Below, piece after piece: positions 1-6,150 of a stretch of 6,157 bases of DNA. How positions within the stretch are numbered: the first letter of the stretch is position 1; each line of letters starts with the position of its first letter. The notes under the pieces are model-generated. The model saw nothing but the letters and a program-made list of their open reading frames with translations. It was not told the DNA's origin and searched no databases. The translations under genes and the position numbers were made by a program. The stretch is from Candidatus Zipacnadia bacterium (lineage in GTDB: Bacteria > Armatimonadota > Zipacnadia > Zipacnadales > UBA5352), in contig JALGUI010000176.1 of the NCBI GenBank assembly GCA_029820915.1, positions 1 to 6,157 on the forward strand, given 5' to 3'.

Positions 1-60
1 CGCACACGGCAGGGGGCCCGGCAGGAATTGTGGGCGCGCGCGGCCAAGAGAACGCGCAAG

Positions 61-1708
61 ATGGCGACGGGCGCGACGGAACAAGCTCTCCCCTCCCCCA
101 CGGCGCCAGAGGCGGGGCCCGATCGGCGCTGGGTGCTGTGGCTGGCGCTGAGCGTGGCGGTGCTGCTGGCGGTCGCCTGCCGCCACATGCAGTTCTCGCC
201 GGACTCGGTGCACTACGCAGATATTGCCCGCACGCTGCTCGGTCAGCACACCGTAGCTACCTATCACCTGACACTGAACACCGAGCGCATTCCAGACCCA
301 CTGTTGTACTGGCCCCCCGGCTATCCCCTGGCGCTGGCGGCGGTGATGGCCACCGGCGCGTCGGTGCAGACGGCAGCCTGGGTGGTCGCGGTAATCGCCT
401 GGACCGCGACGCTGGTGCTGCTGGTGTGCTGGCTGCCGCGCGCCGAGTGGGGCCTGCTCGGCGCGCTGGACCGCGACGCTGGTGCTGCTGGTGTGCTGGC
501 TGCCGCGCGCCGAGTGGGGCCTGCTCGGCGCGGTTGCGGGCATCTACCTGATCTTCGTCTGCGGCATGGCCTTCCGGGCGTGGTCGGAAGGGCCGTACTC
601 GGCGCTGATGATCGGCTCGCTGGTATGCCTGGCGGCGGCCGTCGCGAGCGGCGATGGCCATCGCGCTGCATGGCTCGGCCTCGGCGCGGGCGCCCTGGCG
701 GGCGGCGCGGCGATGTGCCGCTACCCGGGCATCGTCATCATCCCGGCGCTGGGCCTCGCGGCGCTGGTCGCGCCGCTACGGCGGGACAACGCCCAGGCGA
801 TCCGCCGGTCGGCGGTCCTGCCCATGGTCGGCGGGGCGGCGCTGATCGTCGGGCCGTGGATCGCGCGCAACCTGTGGCTGACCGGCGTGGCCTTCGGGCC
901 GCAACGGCCGCCCAGCGAGCGGCCGTTGATGTCGATCATCTCGGCGCTCGGCGCATCGGTCTACCTGGACTTCGGCGCGGTCCTGCTGGCGCTGCTGTTC
1001 GCGGCCGTGGGCTATCATGCGCTGCGGACCGACAATCCCGAGTGCGAGGGCGACGCGCCGGACCGCTCCTTCCTCACAACGCTGGCGCTGGCGGCGCTGC
1101 TGTGTGCGGCGGCGCATGTCGCGATCGTCCTGCTCGCGCACATCCTCTGGCAGGTTGACGAGCCGCCCGACAAGCGCCACTTCTTCCCCGCGTATCTGTG
1201 CGCGCTGCTGGCCGGGCTGGCGCTGATCGCCATGGCGCGGCCGCCGGAGGGAGCGCTGCGGCGGCGCTGGCCGATCGTGCTGCTGCTCGCGCTACCACTG
1301 GTGATCGGTCCGATGATGGCAGGGATGGCCTCGCGCGACGTCACGCCGCAGCGGACGGCGCTGGAGGATTGGGTCGAGGCGACCACCGGGGACGAGGACC
1401 TGATCATCGGTCACCGCGCCTGGCCGGTGCGCTTCTACACCGGCAGACCGGTGCTGCAGAGCGGCCAGGCGACCGATCCGTCGGTCTACGACGGTGCGCG
1501 GGTGGCCGCGTTCCTGCGCAGGTTCGGCGGTCGCTTCGGCGCGGCATATCTGCTGCTGCCGGACCTCATCCCGAAGGCGGAGCGGCGGTCGATTCTGGAC
1601 GGCTACGAGCAGGCGGGACTGCAAGTGCAGGAGACCGCGGATGTGCCCACCCGCGAGCACGACGGCCCGCGGGAGTTCGTGATGCGGGTGTATCGGGTGA
1701 GCCGGTGA
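61..1708 (+). pseudogene. GT39/ArnT-like membrane glycosyltransferase, frameshifted by an internal 67-bp tandem duplication
   Basis: This is a polytopic GT-C glycosyltransferase of the PMT/ArnT type. The family moves sugars from polyprenyl-phosphate carriers to acceptors on the outer face of the cytoplasmic membrane. Seen: a hydrophobic segment at residues 24-40, then SPDSVHY (D48, Y52) in the first outer loop, where the family has its catalytic acid. YWPPGYP follows at 83-89, with many Leu/Ala/Val-rich membrane segments after it. DKRHFFPAY near 348-356 resembles the family's RYxxP motif, and a soluble C-terminal tail runs from about 403 to the end. The frame opened at ATG 61 is correct for 135 residues, then becomes missense and stops at 1158. 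The true C-terminal part is open in the next frame to 1708. Deleting one 67-bp copy restores a 526-residue protein, a normal length for the family. A TTG at 28, with AGGGG at 11-15, is an alternative start; no strong Shine-Dalgarno precedes ATG 61. As written the gene is inactive, unless the duplication is an assembly error. Acceptor and sugar cannot be told. Confidence 0.82.
399..532. repeat. Exact 67-bp tandem duplication inside the glycosyltransferase gene
   Basis: Bases 399-465 and 466-532 are identical at all 67 positions. The flanking bases differ on both sides (c398 against g465, g533 against c466), so the boundaries are unambiguous and no junction microhomology is seen. Because 67 is three times 22 plus 1, the second copy shifts the reading frame. 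In the restored protein the unit covers residues from about 113 to 135, a hydrophobic segment and the loop after it. Perfect identity means either a very recent mutation or an artefact of joining overlapping contig ends. Confidence 0.97.
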
Positions 1709-1730
1709 TACATCCATGCCGTGCTGTAAG

Positions 1731-1770
1731 GCGCGGACCTGGCAACGGCAGGCGGGGCACAGGTCCGCGC
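1731..1770. terminator. Perfect 11-bp stem hairpin after the glycosyltransferase gene
   Basis: GCGCGGACCTG (1731-1741) and CAGGTCCGCGC (1760-1770) are exact reverse complements around an 18-nt loop. The structure starts 23 nt after the glycosyltransferase stop and ends 45 nt before the URO-D-like start. No T-run follows it on either strand, so it is not a textbook intrinsic terminator. It could be a T-less terminator, an RNA-stabilising structure or a dispersed palindromic element. The hairpin is certain; its role is inferred. Confidence 0.55.
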
Positions 1771-1799
1771 TCGACAATGAACAGCACACATTGAACTTT

Positions 1800-1804
1800 G
1801 GAGG
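1800..1804 (+). promoter_or_regulatory. Ribosome binding site of the URO-D-like gene
   Basis: GGAGG lies 11 nt upstream of ATG 1816. It decides the start in favour of that ATG over the in-frame TTG at 1798, which overlaps the site and has no Shine-Dalgarno of its own. The spacing is slightly long. No convincing -35/-10 pair is seen in 1709-1799. Confidence 0.75.
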
Positions 1805-1815
1805 CGACCTCAAGC

Positions 1816-3078
1816 ATGACCCAGCGAGAACGGTTTCGCCGGATCATCCATCACCAAGAGGTCGATCGCATCCCGTACATGTTCGGCGGGCCGCGCGCGT
1901 CCACGCTCGCCGCGTGGCGCAGGCAGGGGCTCAGCGAGGAGCAACAGCGCACCTGGGGCGCGATCACCGGGGCCGACGGCTTCGCGGGCGTGGGCAAGGT
2001 CTTCTTCGGCCCGGTGCCCATGTTCGAGCAGACGGTGATCGAGGAAAAGGGCAACGTTCGCACCTGGATCGACGGCTACGGCACCACGCGCATGGACGCC
2101 ATCAACCAGCCGACCGACGGCTTCGCCACGCGACGCTATCTGCGCTTCGCGGTGCAGAACCGCAATGACTGGGAGCGCCTCAAGGAGCGCCTCGACCCCA
2201 CCTCGCCGGAACGCACCCATCCGATCGAGGTGCAGGACCCGCCCGAGACGCTGGGGACCAGCGCGCCCAGGCATGGCCCGGGCGGCACGCACTGGAGCGG
2301 GAACGTCGAGAGCGCGAACAAGTCGGAGTACCCCGTGCGCATGACCGCCACCGGGATCTACTGGGGGATCCGCGACTTCACCGGCATGCTCGAGCTGTCG
2401 GTGATGTTCTACGACCAGCCCGACCTGGTGCACGACATGTTCGAGTACTGGGCCTGGTACCTGATGCAGATCCTCGATGAGCCGCTGCGGCACATCAAGG
2501 TGGACGAGTTGATCCTGAACGAGGACATGGCCTTCAAAGGCCAGTCGATGATGTCGCCGCCGCTGATCGCGGAGTTCCTGCTGCCGCGCTACCTCAAGCT
2601 CTACGAGTTCTTCAAGGAGCGCGGGGTCGAGGCGGTGGTCATGGACAGCGACGGCTACAACAACCAGATCCTGGACACCATGTACCCGCGGGCGCTGGAC
2701 GGCATTCAACCGATCGAGATCGCAGCCGGCAACGACCCCGAGGAGATCCTGCAGCGCTACCCGGGCATCTTCATCCACGGTGGCGTGGACAAGCGCGAGC
2801 TGGCCAGGAGCCGCGAGCGGCTGCGCGCGGAGGTGGCGAGGCGCTACCGGAGTGCGTGGGAGCACGGCGGCTTCATCCCGCACACCGACCATGGCGTGCC
2901 GCCGGACATCCCGCTGCGCAACTTCCTGTACTACGTGGAGCTGGCGCGCGGGCTGTGCGCCGGCGAGGACATCGACTCGTACGAGCCGCCGTGTGAGCTG
3001 GAGGAGCAGCTCGGATCCATCGAGGGAATGTTCGACCCGCGCTCGGCGATCGCGCAGGCGTACAGATGCGAAGCCTGA
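1816..3078 (+). CDS. Uroporphyrinogen-decarboxylase-like (URO-D superfamily) protein, not HemE
   Basis: A 420-residue cytosolic protein with the overall pattern of the URO-D/MtaA TIM-barrel superfamily. Seen: the N-terminal TQRERFRRIIHHQEVDRIP (residues 2-20), typical of the family opening; NED at 235-237 followed by MMSP; DSDG at 277-280; PIEIAAG at 299-305; HGGVDK at 321-326; and HTDHGVPPD at 356-364 followed by a YYVE segment. The last is the closing motif of the large uncharacterised environmental subfamily. The MRQAGR substrate-binding stretch of true HemE is absent, so haem synthesis is unlikely. The HxC...C zinc site of methylcobalamin:coenzyme M methyltransferases is also missing: H321 is followed by GG, and the only three cysteines lie in the last 40 residues. 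Substrate is therefore unknown; a methyl-transfer or corrinoid-linked role is possible only by family resemblance. It sits between surface-polysaccharide genes but shows no sequence link to them. It converges on the mutase gene with a 39-bp gap. Confidence 0.88.
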   Translation: MTQRERFRRIIHHQEVDRIPYMFGGPRASTLAAWRRQGLSEEQQRTWGAITGADGFAGVGKVFFGPVPMFEQTVIEEKGNVRTWIDGYGTTRMDAINQPTDGFATRRYLRFAVQNRNDWERLKERLDPTSPERTHPIEVQDPPETLGTSAPRHGPGGTHWSGNVESANKSEYPVRMTATGIYWGIRDFTGMLELSVMFYDQPDLVHDMFEYWAWYLMQILDEPLRHIKVDELILNEDMAFKGQSMMSPPLIAEFLLPRYLKLYEFFKERGVEAVVMDSDGYNNQILDTMYPRALDGIQPIEIAAGNDPEEILQRYPGIFIHGGVDKRELARSRERLRAEVARRYRSAWEHGGFIPHTDHGVPPDIPLRNFLYYVELARGLCAGEDIDSYEPPCELEEQLGSIEGMFDPRSAIAQAYRCEA

Positions 3079-3117
3079 AAGGCACACGGCAGGGGCAACC
3101 GCTGACAGCAGCACCAC

Positions 3118-4440
3118 TCAGCCGAGGATCAGCGCCTTCACGTCGTCGAGCATCTGCTGGGGCGCCATCGCGCCGTAGCTCTCCGCCGATAGCCGCAGCG
3201 TCGAGTCGAAGGGGCTCTGGCGCGCGATGAGCTTAGCGTCGGCGCTGCGCGCCATGATCAGCCGGTCGTGCAGCCGCTGCACCTCGCCGAAGCGCTCCTC
3301 CGCCCAAGCCTGCACCTCGTCGGCATGGCGCAGGAAATCATCGTCCCACTCAACGCGATCGTTGATGATGTTGATCGCGGGCAACTCACCGATGACCTCG
3401 CTGTACGGCCGATCCTCGTGGGTGAGAGCGCTGGTGAGCAGCGCGGCGCTGCAAACGGCGTCGCCGCGCAGCGACAGCTCCGGGTAGCCGAAGTGGCCGT
3501 CGGGCTCGGCCGAGAAGACGGCATCGTTGTCCTTGATGAGCTGGGCGATGAAGGTCTGCCCCCAGCGGCTCGGGATGAGGGTGAAGCCCATCAGCTCGAT
3601 GGCCGCCATGGTGTGCAGGCTGACCCCGACGTTGATCACGGCGGGGCCGGGCTCGCGCTGCGTGCGGCACAGTAGCTCGATGGTGTAGTCGGGCAGCACG
3701 TACTCGCCCTTCTCGTCAAAGGTGACGATGCGGTCCGCATCGCCGTCGAAGGCGATGCCGATGTCGGCGCCATGCTGGACTACGGCCCTCCGAAGGTCCT
3801 CCAGGTACTCCGGGCGTGGCTCTGAGCGGCGGACGCGAGAGTGGCCGTCCGGCTCACCGTTGATGACGATGACGTCCATGCCCAGGCGCTCAAGCAGCCG
3901 CTGCGCGCCGGGGATGCCGGCGCCGCCGCCGGGGTCGATGACCACCTTGAGGCTCCCCGCGGAGTCGGCCATGTCGGCGACCCAATCGATGTACCGGTCG
4001 AGCACGTCGGTGCGGCGCTCAACAAGTCGCCCGCTGTCCCAGGCCGGCCAGTCGAAGGGCCGGTCCAGCGCGGCCTTGGCGGCGTCCTCCAGCTCAGGCG
4101 ACCAGATGTGCGAGTCCGGCTCCATGAACTGCACGCCGTTCCAGTCCGGCGGGTTGTGCGAGGCGGTGACCATACAGGTGGGCAAGGCGGTGTGCTTGCC
4201 CCACGCCGCCGTGGCGCCCGAGGGCAGCACTCCCAGATCGTGGACGGTCATGCCGCCCGCCGCCAGCCCGCCCATCAGGGCCGTCTTGAGCCCCGGCGTG
4301 GATACGCGATAGTCGCCGGCGACGGAGATCTGGTCGTGGCCTTCGCCCAGGAAGTGGCGGGCGGCGATGCCGCCGAGCTTGGCCATCATGTCGGGAGTGA
4401 GGGCCTCGCCCGCGATGCCGCGGAAGCAGTACAGCAGCAT
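3118..4440 (-). CDS. Phosphomannomutase/phosphoglucomutase-family protein (alpha-D-phosphohexomutase) with divergent substrate loops
   Basis: A cytosolic enzyme of 440 residues, close to the usual 450. The family interconverts hexose-6-phosphate and hexose-1-phosphate, feeding nucleotide-sugar synthesis. Domains in order: FRGIAGEALTP at 6-16; TASHNPPDWNG (92-102) with the phosphorylated serine S94; GGGAGIPGAQRLLERLG (171-187) in domain 2; the magnesium loop DGDADR at 232-237; AEPDGH (311-316) where the sugar-binding GE(x)SGH loop is expected; and a domain 4 ending in RQSPFDSTLRLSAE (407-420). That end aligns without gaps to the family's RPSGTEPKIRVYAE, yet the GTEP core reads PFDS. Catalytic serine and metal loop are intact, so phosphoryl transfer looks possible, but specificity may be altered. 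ATG 4440 is chosen because GAGGAG (4452-4447) lies 6 nt upstream; the in-frame TTG at 4488 is part of a hairpin. It is probably cotranscribed behind the Wzz-like gene. Mannose, glucose or glucosamine specificity cannot be decided. Confidence 0.9.
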   Translation of the reverse strand: MLLYCFRGIAGEALTPDMMAKLGGIAARHFLGEGHDQISVAGDYRVSTPGLKTALMGGLAAGGMTVHDLGVLPSGATAAWGKHTALPTCMVTASHNPPDWNGVQFMEPDSHIWSPELEDAAKAALDRPFDWPAWDSGRLVERRTDVLDRYIDWVADMADSAGSLKVVIDPGGGAGIPGAQRLLERLGMDVIVINGEPDGHSRVRRSEPRPEYLEDLRRAVVQHGADIGIAFDGDADRIVTFDEKGEYVLPDYTIELLCRTQREPGPAVINVGVSLHTMAAIELMGFTLIPSRWGQTFIAQLIKDNDAVFSAEPDGHFGYPELSLRGDAVCSAALLTSALTHEDRPYSEVIGELPAINIINDRVEWDDDFLRHADEVQAWAEERFGEVQRLHDRLIMARSADAKLIARQSPFDSTLRLSAESYGAMAPQQMLDDVKALILG

Positions 4441-4446
4441 GGTGGT

Positions 4447-4452
4447 CTCCTC
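4447..4452 (-). promoter_or_regulatory. Ribosome binding site of the mutase gene
   Basis: Read on the minus strand, GAGGAG is followed by six bases (ACCACC) and then ATG 4440. This near-ideal site fixes the mutase start and shows that it can be translated independently of the upstream gene. Confidence 0.85.
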
Positions 4453-4479
4453 GTGGCCTTGTGGACTGCGAACGGCTGT

Positions 4480-4499
4480 GTCGGGCAAGGATGCCCGAC
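4480..4499. repeat. Perfect palindromic hairpin between the Wzz-like and mutase genes
   Basis: GTCGGGCA (4480-4487) and TGCCCGAC (4492-4499) form an 8-bp perfect stem with the tetraloop AGGA. It lies in the 83-bp gap of the minus-strand gene pair. No T-run follows on the minus strand, so it need not stop transcription into the mutase gene. Its compact form, with the trailing CTACG, resembles short dispersed intergenic palindromes of environmental genomes. I see only one copy here, so the repeat status is an inference. It could also be a transcript-processing or stabilising hairpin. Confidence 0.55.
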
Positions 4500-4523
4500 C
4501 TACGCGGGGTTGTGGAACGGGCG

Positions 4524-5954
4524 CTAGCGCGCCCCAGGATGGTCCGGGTCTTCGGCGGCATCGGCGGCCTGCGCCGCGTCGAGGCGGCCCTGTCGCCAGA
4601 ACGCGAATAGCGTAGAGAGCATCAGGGCGAGGAAGAAGGCGAGCGTGACGGTCTTGCGCAGCGACGTGCCGGTGGGCTTGTCAGGCGGCACAGCCGGGTC
4701 GAGCACGTTGAAGGTGGCGGTGATGCCGGCCTCGGCGATTCGCACACTCTCATACTGCGCGGTCAGCCGGCCCAGCGCGTCTCGCTTCGCCCCCACCTCG
4801 CGCGAGAGTTCCTCGTAGCGCGCCGTCTTGGCGGGGAGCTCCCGGAGCTGCGCCACCGCCGTCTCCCTCTCCGCCGAGACGACGCGGAGCTTCGCCTCGA
4901 GGCCCGTGCGCTGCAGGCGATCATCGAGCGCCTCGCGCACGAGGTCCTGGTACTCTGGTGACACCGACAGCCGCTGGCTGCGCGTCTCCAGCTCGCCGTC
5001 CAGCAACTCGGCGAGCTGTCCCTGCGCCTGCTCCAACTCGACCTTGAGCCCTGCCACATCCGGGTGGCGCTCGGATTTGCCCTCGATCTCCATCTGCTGC
5101 GCAATCTGGCGCTGCACGTCCAGTATGCGCTGGTCAAGCTGATCGAGCTGCGGATCGCGCTGTTCAGAGATCTCCGAGATGACCATGCGCTCCTGCGAGC
5201 TGAGGCGTTCGAGGGCCGCGGCCTCGCGGTCACGCGCCGCCTGCAACTCGACACGAAGGTCGATCTCGCGACTGCGCAACTGCTGCGCGGCGGCCAGTCC
5301 CGACGTTGCCTGGGAGGAGGGGTTGATCAGGCCCTCGGAGGTGGCGTAGGCCACGAGCGCGTCCTCGGCGTCGAGGAGTTCGCGCTCGGTGCGGCGGAGT
5401 TGCTCCTCGAGGAACTTGCGCTGTTGGCTGGCGCTGGCGAAGTCGAACTCGCCGACGATGGCCTCGAGCGTCGCGACGATCTCATTCGCGACATCGGCGG
5501 CCATGCGGGGGGCCGGGTCGCCCTTGCGCCCGCCCAGGCGTGACTCGCCCTGCCATGAGGCGCGGATGGCGATAACGCCGTCGGCGGGCTGATCGATGGA
5601 TGTGCCGGCACCCAGCAGGCGAATGGCCTCGAGGCGGCTCTTGGCCCCGAACTCCTCGACGAGGCCGAGGCTGTCAACGACTCTGCCTCGGAGCTTGCGG
5701 CTGCGCAGGATAGTCTCGAAGTTACCGCGACTCGAGGGGGGCGCGGAGATGCCGAAGTCGGTCATGAGCCGGCTCCAGCCGGGGACCGGCGAGCTCCCCT
5801 CGAAGATGATCGTGGTGTCCGCCGTCCACTGCCGCGGGATCATGGCGTAGCCCGCGACCCCGACGACCCCCGCGACCGCGATGCTGAGGAGGGCGATGAG
5901 CCACGCCTGCTTCTTCAGGGTCGCGACCAGTTCGGCCACGTAGATCTCCTGCAT
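4524..5954 (-). CDS. Wzz/GNVR-type polysaccharide co-polymerase (chain-length determinant) without kinase domain
   Basis: A 476-residue inner-membrane protein that would set the chain length of, or help export, a surface polysaccharide. Seen: a short cytosolic start, membrane segment 1 at about 17-39, and the Wzz-type opening after it (RQWTADTTIIF). A long extracytoplasmic region follows, rich in Glu/Gln/Arg/Leu heptad-like runs from about 165 to 300 and again from 340 to 405, predicting coiled coil. The proline-rich stretch DPAVPPDKPTG precedes membrane segment 2 (about 435-453), which is the classic Wzz C-terminal signature. A 23-residue polar tail ends the protein. There is no Walker box or tyrosine cluster, so any partner BY-kinase must be encoded elsewhere. 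It is longer than O-antigen Wzz proteins (about 325 residues) and nearer the exopolysaccharide PCP proteins. The ATG at 5954 is preferred: a modest GAGAG lies 6 nt upstream and membrane segment 1 follows at the usual distance. An in-frame TTG at 6050 would add 32 residues encoded by the leader hairpin. It is probably first in a transcript with the mutase. Confidence 0.92.
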   Translation of the reverse strand: MQEIYVAELVATLKKQAWLIALLSIAVAGVVGVAGYAMIPRQWTADTTIIFEGSSPVPGWSRLMTDFGISAPPSSRGNFETILRSRKLRGRVVDSLGLVEEFGAKSRLEAIRLLGAGTSIDQPADGVIAIRASWQGESRLGGRKGDPAPRMAADVANEIVATLEAIVGEFDFASASQQRKFLEEQLRRTERELLDAEDALVAYATSEGLINPSSQATSGLAAAQQLRSREIDLRVELQAARDREAAALERLSSQERMVISEISEQRDPQLDQLDQRILDVQRQIAQQMEIEGKSERHPDVAGLKVELEQAQGQLAELLDGELETRSQRLSVSPEYQDLVREALDDRLQRTGLEAKLRVVSAERETAVAQLRELPAKTARYEELSREVGAKRDALGRLTAQYESVRIAEAGITATFNVLDPAVPPDKPTGTSLRKTVTLAFFLALMLSTLFAFWRQGRLDAAQAADAAEDPDHPGAR

Positions 5955-5981
5955 GGTCAGCTCTCTTGAAGCGGCCGAAGG

Positions 5982-5993
5982 CGAGGATCCTCG
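5982..5993. repeat. 12-bp perfect palindrome in the leader of the Wzz-like gene
   Basis: CGAGGATCCTCG is fully self-complementary and lies 28 nt upstream of the ATG at 5954. It has no loop, so as RNA it would form only a weak hairpin; as DNA it could bind a dimeric regulator. No second copy is seen in the window. The function is unknown. Confidence 0.4.
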
Positions 5994-6026
5994 AGGGCTT
6001 ACCGCCGCGGCTGCGCAAAGGCAAAG

Positions 6027-6048
6027 GGCGCTGTCGCTTGACAGCGCC
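6027..6048 (-). promoter_or_regulatory. Leader hairpin A (9-bp perfect stem, tetraloop)
   Basis: On the minus-strand transcript GGCGCTGTC (6048-6040) pairs perfectly with GACAGCGCC (6035-6027) around the loop AAGC. The T-containing stretch CTTTGCCTTTG follows directly, which is weakly terminator-like. It is the proximal member of two hairpins in the untranslated leader of the Wzz-like gene and could act as an attenuator. The structure is seen; regulation is inferred. Confidence 0.5.
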
Positions 6049-6074
6049 AAGCCGCTGTGCTATGTTCGCCGAGT

Positions 6075-6102
6075 GCAGCGCTGGAACCTCCACAGGCGCT
6101 GC
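6075..6102 (-). promoter_or_regulatory. Leader hairpin B (7-bp stem, 14-nt loop)
   Basis: GCAGCGC (6102-6096, minus-strand reading) pairs with GCGCTGC (6081-6075). The 14-nt loop carries GGAGG but no nearby ATG or GTG start at a useful distance. The arms share the CAGCGC/GCGCTG core with hairpin A, so alternative pairings between the two are possible. Confidence 0.4.
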
Positions 6103-6122
6103 CGCGTACGTTAAGCTCCCGT

Positions 6123-6150
6123 ATTATAGCGCCTGTCCGGGCACTGTCAA
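6123..6150 (-). promoter_or_regulatory. Consensus sigma-70-type promoter driving the Wzz-like/mutase pair
   Basis: On the minus strand the -35 box is TTGACA (6150-6145) and the -10 box is TATAAT (6128-6123), separated by 16 nt. Both hexamers match the housekeeping consensus at all six positions, which is rare by chance in GC-rich DNA. There is no TG extension. Initiation would be expected near 6115-6117, giving a leader of about 160 nt before ATG 5954. The full-consensus boxes suggest high expression or regulation after initiation. Confidence 0.85.

Noticed and set aside
61..1158. A 365-residue protein as the functional product of the first frame
   Set aside because: After residue 135 the translation leaves the membrane-protein frame and becomes Arg/Gly/Ala-rich shadow sequence. 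It is what the frameshift would produce, not a designed product.
482..1708. The 3' part of the glycosyltransferase as an independent gene starting at GTG 482
   Set aside because: The GTG lies inside the second copy of the duplication and has no Shine-Dalgarno before it. The product would lack the catalytic-loop region, so it is better read as the tail of the broken gene.
1771..1799. A promoter for the URO-D-like gene (TCGACA near 1771)
   Set aside because: The -35-like box is reasonable, but at 16-18 nt spacing no -10 box better than two or three matches is present.
1810..3117. A 435-codon open frame on the minus strand opposite the URO-D-like gene
   Set aside because: It is a mirror of the real gene caused by high GC at third codon positions. 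Its product is rich in Arg, Ala, Val and His without domain motifs, it has no ribosome binding site, and the + strand protein has clear family motifs throughout.
3841..4527. A 228-codon + strand open frame opposite the mutase
   Set aside because: No domain pattern and no ribosome binding site. It runs antisense to a well-supported enzyme and is explained by GC-rich codon bias.
6000..6006. Minus-strand GGCGGTA in the leader as an RfaH ops element
   Set aside because: Only the first seven bases of the GGCGGTAG-type core match and the next base is wrong. A 7-base match in GC-rich DNA is expected by chance.
5722..6093. A leader peptide or small gene starting at GTG 6093 on the minus strand
   Set aside because: The frame runs well into the Wzz-like gene in a different phase, has no Shine-Dalgarno at the proper distance and shows no domain. 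It is most likely a chance open frame.
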